A stretch of DNA of 64,000 bases. Source: Scilla litardierei. Lineage: Eukaryota; Streptophyta; Magnoliopsida; Asparagales; Asparagaceae. The position numbers and the translations under genes were made by a program. Below the pieces are notes generated by a model. It was not told where the DNA came from. It ran no database searches and saw only the letters and a program-made list of their open reading frames with translations. Shown here one piece after another: positions 24,113-34,311 of the stretch (within the stretch, counting starts at the first letter, position 1; every line of letters starts with the position of its first letter). The DNA lies in NCBI GenBank assembly GCA_030789695.1, contig CM061130.1:10345860-10409859 (forward strand), read 5' to 3'.

Positions 24113-26655
24113 TTTCATGAATAAGCTAAATGTCTCCAACTCAGAGTTTCTATGCAGTTTCTATGCAGATATAACATATTTACGGATATGTATACATATA
24201 AAAATTTCAGTGCTTTTGAATAAAAAGGTGAACTTGCATAATTTAGTTTTTGATGGTAGTATTTGGGCATCTTATCCTCTGAAAGTATAAATCCAGGTTG
24301 CAACACCAACTTGAAGCAATCATTCATTTTAAAACTATTAGGCTACACAGTGTGGTTTGAATTTGAACAAGGTAATGAGATGATGTATGAAACATGAAGA
24401 AATTTTGCTTCACCTCCCTGTTCTTCTATCATAATGGTGAAGATGTGTGTCCTGTTAGCAACATTCTAACCTTTTCAGCCGTTTTGCTTTTTTTTTGTTT
24501 AAATCAGTGAGTTTATAGTAGGAAGGTTCAGAAATTAGAAATGTTTTATGTTAGAATCGTATTTGTTAAGTAAATATTTATGTGTAGCACTAATAATGAA
24601 TTAATATGAATGTCCCAAGCAATTAAAGGCAACAAATTAATTACTTAATTTGACTATCACAAAAAATTCCATATACAAGTTCTGATTCTATATCTGCATG
24701 TTTCAGCCATGAATAGGTCTATTTAAGCATGTTTCGGGCATTCTGGTCTGTTTCGACTGAAGCTGACTGAAATTTAGAATGTTATATCTGAAACAGGCTA
24801 TTATTGGGCAAAACCAAGTTTACTGGGGCATTAGAAAAGGTCATTTTCTGATCCAAAACAGCCTATATATCCCAGCAAACACAGAAACTTCTTATGAAGG
24901 AGCACAAGTAGCTAACTAGAATAATGCATGTGTAAATTTTAACTGGTTTTCTCCCGAATGCATGTACCATAACAAAGTCAAAACACCAAAATAAAGGGTA
25001 AGATTTGATTTTAGAACGTCAACCTATCATTGAAGCTCACAAAACCATAACAAAATATTGTTCTACAGTTGATGTGCTAAGCTATTTTAGGTTCAGACTC
25101 AACTAGAAAAATTAACTTTACACTTTCTATCTCACTAGAAAAATTGAAGGTTTAGAAATGACAAATGTTCTATGTTTAAAGCTTATAGAGTAGATAAAAC
25201 TTATTATCAATAATTCTAATAACTGAAAAAACATATAAACATACGGATTTGTTGGCCAGTGATTGCTACAATAAGATAAATGTCTCTAATCTACATAAAT
25301 ATTCATGAATAACATAAGAAAAGGAAAAGAGTTTCTATGCAGTTTCTTCATAAATATTCATGAATAATATTCATGAATAAGTTAAATGTCTCCAACTCAT
25401 AGAGTTTGTATGCAGATATAGCATATTTACGGATATGTATACATATAAAAATTTCAGTGCTTTTGAATAAAAGGTGAACTTGCATAATTTAGTTTTTGAG
25501 GGTAGGATTTGGGCATCTTTTCCTCTGAAAGTATAAATCCAGGTTGCAACACCAACTTGAAGCAATCATTCATTTTAAAACTATTGGGCTACACATTGTG
25601 GTTTGAATTTGAACAAGGTAATGACGAAATTTTGTTGCACCCCCTGTTCTTCTAGCATAATGGTGAAGATGTGTGTCCTGTTAGCAACATTCTAACCTTT
25701 TCAGCTGTTTTGCTTTTTTTTGTTTAAAGCAGTGAGTTTATAGTATGAAGGTTCAGAAATTAGAAATGTTTTATCTTTAAAGCTTATAGAGTAGATAAAG
25801 TTTATTATCAACAATGCTAATAACTGAAAAAACATATAAACATACGGATTTGCTGGCCATCAATTGCTACAATAAGATAAATGTCTCTAATCTTCATAAA
25901 TATTCATGAATAACATAAGAAAAGGAAAAGAGTTTCTATGCAGTTTCTTCAAAAATATTCATGAATAAGCTAAAAGTCTCCAACTCATAGAGTTTCTATG
26001 CAGTTTCTATGCAGATATAGCATATTTGCGGATATGTATACATATAAAAATTTCAGTGCTTTTGAATTAAAAGGTGAACTTGCATAATTTAGTTTTTGAG
26101 GGTAGGATTTGGGCATCCTATCCTCTGAAAGTATAAATCAAGGTTGCAACACCAACTTGAAGCAATCATTCATTTTAAAACTATTGGGTTACATAGTGTG
26201 GTTTGAATTTGAACAAGGTAATGAGATGATGTATGAAACATGAAGAAATTCTGCTTCACCCCCTGTTCTTCTAGCATAATGGTGAAGATTTGTGTCCTGT
26301 TAGCAGCATTCTAATCTTTTCAGTCATTTTGCTTTTTTTTGTATAAAGCAGTGGGTTTATAGTAGTATTAACAGATATATCACATTAACAGATATATCAT
26401 ATTTGCGGATATGTATACATATAAAAATTTCAGTGCTTTTGAATAAAAAGTTGAACTTGCATAATTTAGTTTTTGAGGGTAGGATTTGGGCATCTTATTC
26501 TATGAAAGTATAAATCCAGGTTGCAACACCAACTTGAAGCAATCATTCATTTTAAAACTTTTAGGCTGCACAGTGTGGTTTGAATTTGAACAAGGTAATG
26601 AGATGATGTATTTTCACCCCCTGTTCTTCTGGCATAATGGTGAAGATGTGTGTCC
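24113..26655. repeat. Large-unit tandem repeats inside the Helitron cluster
   Basis: Four copies of a ~265-430-base block occur at about 24113-24545, 25371-25770, 25958-26365 and 26391-26655. Conserved phrases include GGATATGTATACATATAAAA and TTTCAGTGCTTTTGAAT. A second block (GATTTGCTGGCCA to ATTCATGAATAA) lies at about 25182-25380 and 25778-25970, giving a ~596-base tandem period. No ORF is conserved between copies. It could be intron-derived filler of a Helitron, but no parent gene is recognisable. Confidence 0.8.
24546..25181. other. Unassigned AT-rich sequence between repeat units
   Basis: No coding sequence, terminal repeat or RNA gene is visible. It holds short repeats of TCTGTTTC/TTTCGGGC-type words near 24700-24800 and begins the second tandem block near 25060. 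It is probably internal sequence of one of the two Helitrons. Confidence 0.4.
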
Positions 26656-26659
26656 TTTT

Positions 26660-27650
26660 TCTAGAGTGATATAGAAGTTATGTGACAACTTGAGAATTCG
26701 CACCTCCTTTTGAAAAATGAAGGCTTTTGAAAAATGAAGACGCCTTCGTTAAATGAAATATTCACACTAGCAAACATTATGTGAATTTAATGGAATTGCT
26801 GCTTGAACATGTAGCCTTTGGAGCATTATCTAGATATCAACATCACCTTGGCACCAGCTAAGTTCCTGGTAAAAGTAGCAGTCTCAGTTTTTGTTTCGTC
26901 GTTCATGCCCGACCGTGCATCAAGCCCTTCATCAGTACTGATGGTATGTCGATATAAATCATTACAAATTTTCATGTAAATTTAATGGAATTGCTGCTTG
27001 AACATGCAGCCTTTGGAGCAGTATCCGGATATGTGGATGGACACACAATTCTACTTTTTGAGAGCTCAAGAAGAAAAGCCTCTCAATTCCACTCCCTTTG
27101 GTCTGGGAGTTCATGTCTTCCAAGTTCTATCAGCTGTGCTCACCCGAGGTGTGCTTAGAATATTTATATTAGGTGCATGAATTTGATCATAGACTAAGTG
27201 CAGTCCTCTCCCTTAGATGCAGGACCTCATGTTAACCAGATCATTGGTGAGGCCTTCGTCGATGTTTATCGAATAACTAGAGAGACAATCGGCCTTCTCC
27301 AAGGATAGATATGGCTCGGTGTCTCGATTCTACATAGTTTGCTGCAAGGATGCTGCGTTTGTCTAGGACTATCAGTACTCCATGATTCGGAATTATCATG
27401 TAACAAGAGCAGCTGGGATAAGGGAAGCAGATCATATGGCGATGTTGTCAAGGCCGCAGTAGCTTTTTTGGTCTCTTGCTTGCATCGCTGATGGTATTAA
27501 CGATTGATTCAATTTCCAGCAAATGCTTTGCTTAATAAAGAAATGCATGAAGATGGCCAGGGGAGTTGGAGTAGTGTTAGTTTCCTGAAAGTGTTTTCAT
27601 TGTTGTTTGTCGTTCTGTACTGCTCTATAAATTTCAAGGAAAGCATAATG
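26660..27650 (+). other. Exon/intron-like fragment, possibly captured gene debris
   Basis: Two diverged copies of a ~45-base stretch (GGAATTGCTGCTTGAACATG; 26790-26850 and 26985-27030) are followed by higher-complexity sequence that reads as an open stretch around 26998-27180, with AG/GT-like borders. It lies between opposed Helitron ends, where captured gene pieces are expected. The protein is not recognisable, stops follow quickly, and I assign no function. Confidence 0.35.
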
Positions 27651-28119
27651 CGGGGTTAAGCAATGTCTAAAATAATTCTTAAACCTATTGCTAAATGCAA
27701 ATACTTTTTAAATAATGTTTCTAACAGTTTGTTATGTTCTATGTCTGACATCAAAATGAGTGATTTTACACATGTTGTGATTAACCAAATTTTTGGCAAC
27801 TTAAACTTGGTTAATTTGTAGTACGTTTTCATATTTGGCAATATTGAGGTTGAAATTTTGAATCTTGAATGCAGTATATTCCAATGAATACAACACATAT
27901 AACTACATTTCATTGTGAATACAACACATATAACTGCATTTTGTTTTCTATAACCCTGAATATCATTATAAAAGTTCCACATCGTAGCACATGTCAAAAT
28001 ATATCGACATATACAATCACATTTAACCAAGAATCAACTTACATCACAATCTATCGTGCATATAGTTGCAACATGCAACATATATCATTCAAATCCTCAC
28101 TATCCATTCAAATTTTGAC
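27651..28119. other. AT-rich stretch with short direct repeat
   Basis: A ~35-base unit (GAATACAACACATATAACT) is repeated at about 27884-27903 and 27918-27937. Nothing else is supported. It is probably Helitron interior. Confidence 0.4.
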
Positions 28120-28275
28120 TTTCATACCAAGAATCTTATATCGTTCATATATTATGTGCAAATTTTTCAACCAACCAAGAATTATATATCGTTCATATAT
28201 CGTGTGTAAAACCAACCAAGAATCGTTCATATATCGTTCATACCAAGAATCTTTCAAAATTTGAATGTTGGTTTA
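28120..28275. repeat. Minisatellite of ATATCGTTCATAT/ACCAAGAATC words
   Basis: Five or so imperfect copies of a unit combining ACCAAGAATC with ATATCGTTCATAT occur in tandem, with spacing of about 25-40 bases. Confidence 0.7.
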
Positions 28276-28284
28276 TGCCAAGAG

Positions 28285-28515
28285 TCTTTCAAAACACTGT
28301 GCACGTGCAAATTTTTTTATTTTGTCGTACACGTCCACGTGCACAAGGGCGACATCTGAGTTAAGGGAGGTGGGGAAAGCAGGTGATGAGACATTTGTCC
28401 CCGTCACCATTGTTTTTTATTTTGTCTTCCACGTGCACGTGCACGTGCATGTGATCAACGTCTGAGACAAGGGAGGTGGGGAAAGCATGTGACGGGACAT
28501 TTTTCCCCGTCACCA
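28285..28515 (+). repeat. Two direct repeats with clustered CACGTG boxes
   Basis: Two copies of a unit, about 135 bases apart, share a CACGTGCAC cluster, then ACATCTGAGTTAAGGGAGGT-like sequence and GACATTTGTCCCCGTCACCA-like ends. CACGTG occurs once or twice in the first copy and three times in a row near 28430-28448 in the second. CACGTG is the plant G-box core. Confidence 0.7.
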
Positions 28516-28529
28516 CTGGTGGGGTGAGG

Positions 28530-28821
28530 TAGCCACATGTGTGGCTATTTTACCTTTGCCCCCGCTTTTTTGGTTTTTTTCATTTTGTCCGGAAAAAACC
28601 CCGATAATTTCCTTCTCCGGTGGAAGGCACACGCGCCGAAAGTGCCCAAGTCGAAGGCGCCCGATAGAAATGTTTTGCACTAAATTGTTGTTATTTTAAA
28701 TTTTGAAAGAGAATATTACATGTCCAAAAATTTTGGAGGGGAAAATAACTTTTTGGGGAACAAATATTTTGCAGGGAAAAGTCTAAATTGAACCGTGCCC
28801 TTCGGCACGGGTTATGACTAG
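28530..28821 (+). mobile_element. Helitron 4, 3' end
   Basis: It ends with a 7-bp stem (CCGTGCC 28793-28799 and GGCACGG 28804-28810, loop CTTC), a seven-base spacer and CTAG (28818-28821) followed by T. Upstream GAAGGCGCCCG and GTTGTTATTTTAAATTTTG-type phrases are shared with Helitrons 1-3. The 5' end was not found. It may include the repeats to its left. Confidence 0.65.
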
Positions 28822-28832
28822 TATATATATAT

Positions 28833-29112
28833 GCCCATGAGAGGGTGTCCCAGTGGTAAGTCATTCTGCTCCAAAGCCAAGGGGTGCGGGGTTCGAGGCC
28901 TATGGCAGCCGTGACTTGGTAATTGTTGTGGAATTTCTTGTGGAATTATTTACCCTGGGGCTACATCTCCCCTCTCGGACTAACCTGGGGGCCGTTGGGG
29001 GCACGGCGGTCACCCCCCAGTTTGCATAGTCTCGACCGGGCTCTCGCCTTACCCTCCTAAAAAAAGCCGAAGGCAGGGGGAGGGGGTTGGGGATTTTTCT
29101 GAGTTTTCAAAA
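28833..29112 (+). mobile_element. tRNA-derived SINE, copy 1
   Basis: An internal RNA polymerase III promoter is visible: A-box-like TGTCCCAGTGG (28846-28856) and B box GGTTCGAGGCC (28890-28900, matching GGTTCGANNCC). The body continues with CTGGGGCTACATCTCCCCTC and ends in a G/T-rich tail and short A-run. It lies in a TA microsatellite, so the target duplication cannot be resolved. A second copy is at 29570. Confidence 0.8.
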
Positions 29113-29129
29113 AAATATATATATATATA

Positions 29130-29503
29130 TAGAGGAAAATTTTCAAATGAGAACATTTCGCACCGTGCGAAAATGTTTTTAGTTTTTTTGAAATTTTTTT
29201 TCCAAAAATTCTTTTTTCCACCCTCATTATATGTTGTTATACCCCCCTAAAAAATAATGGTTGAGAAATAATGTCATTTGGCCTTCGATCAAGGCATTTC
29301 AACAAATTCGCACGTTTTGAGACCATTAAATTTGTAACGGGTGGATGGGTGCTCTAATGCCCAACGGGTTGACCTATTATTTTCCCTGGGGTATATATTT
29401 GTATGGATTAAACATCAAAAAAAATTTTGGAAAAAAATTTCAAAACAATAAAAAAAATGTTTTCGCACGGGTTTTCGCATGGGGTTTTCGCAACGGAAGA
29501 TCG

Positions 29504-29506
<3 letters not shown>
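29130..29506. mobile_element. Foldback/MITE-like element between the SINEs
   Basis: Inverted subterminal arms are visible. On the left, CGTGCGAAAATG is followed by a T-rich run and GAAATTTTTTTTCC (about 29163-29212). On the right, the mirror is TTTTGGAAAAAAATTTC, then AATGTTTTCGCACG (about 29420-29470). The ~200-base centre is unique and non-coding. The outermost 25 bases of the two ends do not match well, so the boundaries are approximate. TA repeats flank both sides. Confidence 0.5.

Positions 29507-29569
<63 letters not shown>
29503..29569. repeat. TA dinucleotide microsatellite
   Basis: A nearly uninterrupted (TA)n run separates the foldback element from SINE copy 2. It is the longest of several TA runs in the insertion cluster. 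Confidence 0.95.
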
Positions 29570-29572
<3 letters not shown>

Positions 29573-29846
29573 ACGAGAGGGTGTCCCAGTGGTAAGTCAT
29601 TCCGCTCCAAAGCCAAGGGGTGCGGGGTTCGAGGCCTATGGCCGCCGTGACTTGGTAATTATTGTGGAATTTGTTGTGGAATTACTTACCCTGGGGCTAC
29701 ATCTCCCCTCTCGGACTTACCCGGGGGCCGTTGGGGGCACGGCGGTTCCCCCCAGTTTGCATAGTCTCGGCCGGGCTCTTGCCTTACCCTCCTAAGCCGA
29801 AGGCGGGGGGAGGGAGTTGGGGATTTTTTTGGGTTGTAAATAATAA
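29570..29846 (+). mobile_element. tRNA-derived SINE, copy 2
   Basis: It is about 90% or more identical by eye to copy 1, with A-box-like TGTCCCAGTGG at 29582-29592 and B box GGTTCGAGGCC at 29626-29636. It ends in TTGTAAATAATAATAAT and then TA repeats. It is not a tRNA gene: the sequence cannot form a complete cloverleaf and continues for 200 bases. Confidence 0.8.
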
Positions 29847-31114
29847 TAATAATAATAATATATATATATATATACGTATACATATCTTTATTTGCTTACC
29901 TGCTGATCTTCCTATATGGTTACCTATCTAGGTATATCTTGGAGAAGCGTATTCCTGTGTGTATGCATGTATGTGTAGGTCTGAACTAGAGCATGTGTGT
30001 ATGTATAGGCTTATGCAGCATGGATATGAATGTGATGAGTATGAAGTATGGGTGTATGTATCTATTTAATGAATGTAAGAAAATGAAACTGTTTGATATG
30101 TGGGTATTGGAATGTGTATTTTTTTTGCATATTTATATGTATACGCGCGTGTGGTGTGTAGATGGTATTCGTATTTAATTGACTATTATAGCACTATGCG
30201 CGTAGGATGTACAAAGGTAGTTATATATATAGCATATGGCAGGGAACGTATTATGTTGTGCACTCTTATGTGTATTGTGTGTGGTATGTACTTATCTGTG
30301 TGAGGCAGTATGTGCACTGCTATGGATGTGAGGTTATGTATATACTTATTTATAGTTATGATTGTGAACCTTATGTGACTAGATCATGCATGTGTTAGTA
30401 CGTGCACGTGAATGTATGTATGGATGTGACTAAATATTGTGTGTATATAGGTATTTATGTGCCTATGAATGTGAGTAAGCCCATGTGACTAAGTATTGGG
30501 AGTACAAGGATCTGGGGTACGTACGGTGTGACACCATGATAGTGACCCTGTTTATCAAGCAATGGTGTGTAGATTAATGTGTATCGCTGGGTGCTTGTGC
30601 ATGAATGTAGACGTATATGTAAATATATAAAGAGATAGAATATAAATCGTTTATAATCAAATGTATTGTGATGTATGTGAAAGCATGCCATGTATGAAAA
30701 CCTTATGTATCGTGATATGGATATGGTGTGATGTCCTATACATATAGATATGAGCAGTGATCTAAATACGTGTAATAATGCGTATAGAGACTTATTTGGG
30801 GTGTGTGATGTATATGTTAATGTGTGAATATGTGTGCCAAGATGTTTATGTGTAGAACATATACGTATGTATATGTAATGATGCTTATAGTGCTATGGAT
30901 GTGCTACTAGATGAATAATAGGATGTACCTGTGACGTATGTGCGATACGGAAGTGTATGGATGGTAGTGAAGTATATAGAGAATATAAATGTAGTGTAGA
31001 TACGTATTCTTGTTTGTACTTCATGGGTAGTAAGAGTATCATACCTAGCTGACCTCGGCAAGGTTCACACCTTAGGAAGTCTGAGGACGGACTTTATCTT
31101 AAGGTGGGTAGGAC
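29847..31114 (+). mobile_element. LARD-A internal domain, 3' part (non-coding)
   Basis: It resumes the internal domain interrupted at 17037 and aligns with 55800-56968 and 61700-62678. It is low-complexity TATG/TGTG-rich DNA with high G and little C. It ends with TTAAGGTGGGTAGGA, a purine-rich tract directly before the 3' LTR that I take as the polypurine tract. No coding region is supported. Confidence 0.8.
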
Positions 31115-31563
31115 TGTCATGCCCTATATGGCATTATACGTGTATTCTACTGAACACACGTGGTATTTCTACTTACGATACATGCGTAGGCATGAAACAA
31201 ACATAGATATCGATAAATGTAACGTAGTACAACGGGGATTAGGCCGTAATGCATGGCTAAGAGACGAGAAAGCGAGATTGAGTGCACGAGAAGTGTGAAA
31301 GACGTCGTTGGTGCAAAACAACAGGAATGGGTTAGACGTGTAAGTGTGAAGCATGTAGGCATACATGGGTGTGCGTGAATATGTGTAGGAAGAGCCATGC
31401 AAGTGTGAAAAGGGTTAGAGGTCAATGACAACCCCTGTAAATTTTTAGAAAGGTCAGGGGCAAAACGGTTGCTGAGCGTACATCCCAAGGTTGTGTGTGC
31501 ATAAAGTAATGGCAAACTTGTAAATACTTGGAACATGGGAGGGCATTTTGGTCATTTCCTCAA

Positions 31564-31586
31564 GGAATATTCCTTTGGAATATTCC
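31564..31586 (+). promoter_or_regulatory. Conserved hairpin of the LARD-A LTR
   Basis: Two 10-base arms (GGAATATTCC each) enclose a 3-base loop TTT, 449 bases from the LTR start and just after GGTCATTTCCTC. The same position in three other LTRs of the window also forms a hairpin with a 3-base loop, but with different arm sequences. Whether it acts as DNA or as leader RNA is unknown. Confidence 0.65.
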
Positions 31587-31755
31587 ATTCTTAGAAGATA
31601 AGAAAGGAATAAAGGAGGAATATTCCTTAGATTTTTCTTATTCTTTCTTAACTCCTCTTTCTTTTCCTTTCTATACTAATCCTCATTCTCTCCCTCTTTC
31701 CCCCTACCATGGCCGGCCACCCACCCACACCATGGCCGAAATTCTTCACACAAAA

Positions 31756-31816
31756 GAAGAAGAAGAAGAAGAAGAGGAAGAGGAAGAGGAAGAGAAGAGA
31801 AGAGAAGAAGAAGAGC
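31756..31816 (+). repeat. GAA/GAG purine tract in the LARD-A LTR
   Basis: About 60 bases of almost pure purine follow ATGGCCGAAATTC. The equivalent tracts in other LTRs differ in repeat type (GAA then GGA at 50647-50720, GAT at 57625-57665). Confidence 0.9.
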
Positions 31817-33149
31817 TTCTTTGAGGTAGGAACCCTTGGTTTAGAATTCCATTCAATTAATTTTTGTTGTTATGTTTTTACAACATTTTTTATCTAATAT
31901 GTTATTTAGATAGCCAATTATTACATGATATGGCCCAATTTCACAATTTCCCTGTGAAATTATTAGCAAAGTCGCCTCCTTTTTAAATTCAGAAATCTTG
32001 ATGTCTGATATTGCTTGGATTCTGGTTACTGTAGCTCGAATTAGGGTTCGAAAAAAATATTATCTTGTAGATCTTGAAATCTTACCCCAAAATCATATAA
32101 ATATTGATATATGTTCAATTCTGGAATTAGGAGTAAAAATTCATTGTTTGCAAGATGTCTGAAATTCTGTCAAGCTGTACACTGTTTAGTAAAATGAGGA
32201 TTACTACCTGCACACTCCATGGATTTTGTTGATCTTGGTCTTGTTGGAAAGTTAACAAATGTTTCTAAAAGTTCATCTGAGTGCTCTAATGTCTAATTTC
32301 TGACTAGAACATGCTCAAAACTGGCTTTGAACACATGCCCTGAAATATGTCTGAAAAACAGATTTGACACATTTCACCAATTAATTCACCATAAATCACC
32401 TATTTAATATTTTTACCGGATATTTTATCTGTGAATCCAGGACTCATATATCTATAATTTTCACTTCGGACAATTCGTCAAATTTTCAATAAACATTGAT
32501 GATATGTGCTCATCTATGGCCACCTGTTGTAAATTCCAGCAAGCTGAAGTACTAAAGTAGTGTTGTGAATTGGATATTCTTGCTAATTCATCCTTTATAG
32601 TGCATAATTATTGTTGTTATGGGTAAATTAGATTAATGACATGTCTTGCCATTTGAATTGCTAATGTGCTATGGACATGCACGTCACGCCCACCACATGC
32701 TTGTGAAAATGTCTGAATGAAGGCAAATGGTAGAAATGCGAGAAATGCTCCATCATATGAATATGAAATGAAATTTGATATGAACTTGTAATGTTGGGAG
32801 CATGTAATGCATGGTGCCATATGTGATGTGATGATGATTTGATATGAATATGACGGAGGGCATGTGATCACTCCTTATTTTACACTTTTTTCCCGCAAGT
32901 TTGCAACGCTCAAATCATGTTTTTCACGATATATCGACGATATTGCGATGCTTTTCACGATTTGTTGTTTTTGTCGTATTTCAGGTGATTTGGAGCGATT
33001 TGGAGTGATCTCGAGATACGCCTACTCCAGAGTGTCATCGACGACCTCCCCGAGGGGTATTTTGCCATTGGAGAGGAGCGGAAGAAGAAAGAACGTCGCA
33101 GGAGCGACGAGGAGGCCAAAACAAGCTGTTTGGGCATTTTTGGTGTCTC

Positions 33150-33535
33150 ACTCAGCCGAGTGAAGGAGTCACTCGGCCGACCAGCGAGACACCGCTCGGC
33201 CGACCAGATCGGACACGCATTATATGTGCACTCGGCCGAGCGACGGAAGCCACATCGGCCGAGTGACGAGACCCCGTCCGCCCGAGTGGCACTCAGACGA
33301 AGCCCATCAAAAATCGCCAACTTACTGTTTTTTCGTCTGCCTGAGCTTCAGAAGACCCACTCGGCCGAGTGGAAAATGCCGACCGCCCGAGTGTATAGAA
33401 GCCATCGGCCGAGTGACGACAACTCACTCGGCCGAGCGACCCCCGAAGAGAAGACCCCCGAAGACCCAGACTTACTGGAAATTTACAGGGTTTCTTACTC
33501 GGCCGAGCGACTTTTGTCACTCGGCCGAGTGCGAC
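33150..33535 (+). repeat. CTCGGCCGAG palindrome array in the LTR
   Basis: About a dozen copies of ACTCGGCCGAGT or a one-to-two-base variant are spread through ~385 bases with irregular spacing. There are full palindromes near 33236, 33360, 33426, 33500 and 33519, and half-sites elsewhere. The array ends ~80 bp before the TATA-like box, the usual place for U3 enhancers. Confidence 0.85.
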
Positions 33536-33615
33536 GCACTGCCTGTAGCGAAAATTGCGGTTTTCAGGCTGCGCAGGGGCATTTTCGTCACAGTTTTTTG
33601 GACGATTTTGGAGGG

Positions 33616-33622
33616 TATTTAA
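33616..33622 (+). promoter_or_regulatory. TATA-like box of the Athila-like LTR
   Basis: TATTTAA lies in GGGTATTTAACCCC, itself an inverted repeat. It is followed ~30 bases later by a TTAGGGAGCTTTTCTC-type start region. It is identical in the 3' LTR (43594-43600). Confidence 0.5.
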
Positions 33623-34008
33623 CCCCAGTTTTTGACCTAGGTTAGGGAGCTTTTCTCTTTACTTTTTGCAGCTTTTTAGATTAAATTTTTAGCTTTAGAT
33701 TTTGTGATTGGAGAGGAGAGAAAAGTTGATTTTTGTTGGATTCATTGAAGAACTCTATTGGTTTGCCTCTCTCTCCTTTAAAAATACTATTTTTATTGCT
33801 TATTTGATTATTGTGATGAATTCTCTTGTCAATCCCATTGATTATTCTTGTGTTTGTGCTATGAATTGTGAGTAGTCCTTACGTCTTGGGGCGTGGGGAT
33901 GAACCCTACGAGCCCGATTTCTGATTTGTGATGAGTTGGTAGAAATATTGCTAGAATTGCTATTAGGGTTAGTTTGGGATCGATTTAACACGGATAGCTA
34001 GGTGTTCA

Positions 34009-34311
34009 TATCGATTGGGATTTGCAAGAGATTGGATCCCAATTCGATAGGAAACCCTAGAAATCCGAATTGGGTTGAAATTGAGTTTCCGTAGTATCGG
34101 TTTGCAAGAGATTGGACCGATACTAGGGTTCTCCGTTGCAATTCCATGCCGATACCCTTTTGCAAGAGATTGGACGGGTAGGAACTATCCCAACCTAGGT
34201 CGTGGCCCGAGTTTGCACGAGAGTGGGCTCGGGACGCGATTGAACGATGATGTTGATCCTAATGCTAGCTTGCCTAGGCTAGGGTTTGCAAGAGATTGGA
34301 CCCAACCCTAG
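34009..34311 (+). promoter_or_regulatory. Array of five stem-loops with a common 14-base loop
   Basis: The loop TTGCAAGAGATTGG recurs at 34022-34035, 34102-34115, 34160-34173, 34213-34226 (as TTGCACGAGAGTGG) and 34286-34299. Each copy is flanked by its own complementary arms. They are TATCGATTGGGAT/ATCCCAATTCGATA (one bulge), TAGTATCGGT/ACCGATACTA (perfect), TACCCTT/ACGGGTA (one mismatch), CCCGAGT/GCTCGGG (one wobble) and CTAGGGTT/AACCCTAG. The array lies downstream of the TATA-like box and upstream of the primer site, so it should be in the RNA leader. Its function is unknown. Confidence 0.8.

Larger units (their letters stand above)
31115..32864 (+). repeat. LARD-A 3' LTR, first part
   Basis: It starts TGTCATGCCCTATATGGC right after the purine tract. 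Landmarks in order are a hairpin (31564-31586), a pyrimidine-rich tract, CCATGGCCGGCC, a GAA/GAG purine tract (31756-31816), GAGGTAGGAA (a splice-donor-like sequence) and GTTACTGTAGCTCGAATTAG. It then matches the 5' LTR piece at 4023. It is interrupted at 32864 by the Athila-like element and resumes at 44663. Confidence 0.87.

Noticed and set aside
28846..28900. A tRNA gene suggested by A and B boxes (and again at 29582-29636)
   Set aside because: No full cloverleaf with paired acceptor arms can be drawn; the ~270-base repeated unit with a tail is a SINE.
31562..31586. GGAATATTCC pairs as heat-shock elements
   Set aside because: GAAnnTTC spacing partly fits, but the 50476 copy has lost these cores while keeping the hairpin, so a structure explains the site better.
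31709..31897. Lys/Glu-rich or Lys/Arg-rich small ORFs at the purine tracts (also near 50613 and 57458)
   Set aside because: They are translations of GAA/GAG microsatellites; the repeat type differs between LTR copies, so no protein is conserved.
33150..33535. CRISPR-like array
   Set aside because: The repeats are 10-12-bp palindromes with irregular short gaps, in a plant LTR and with no cas genes.
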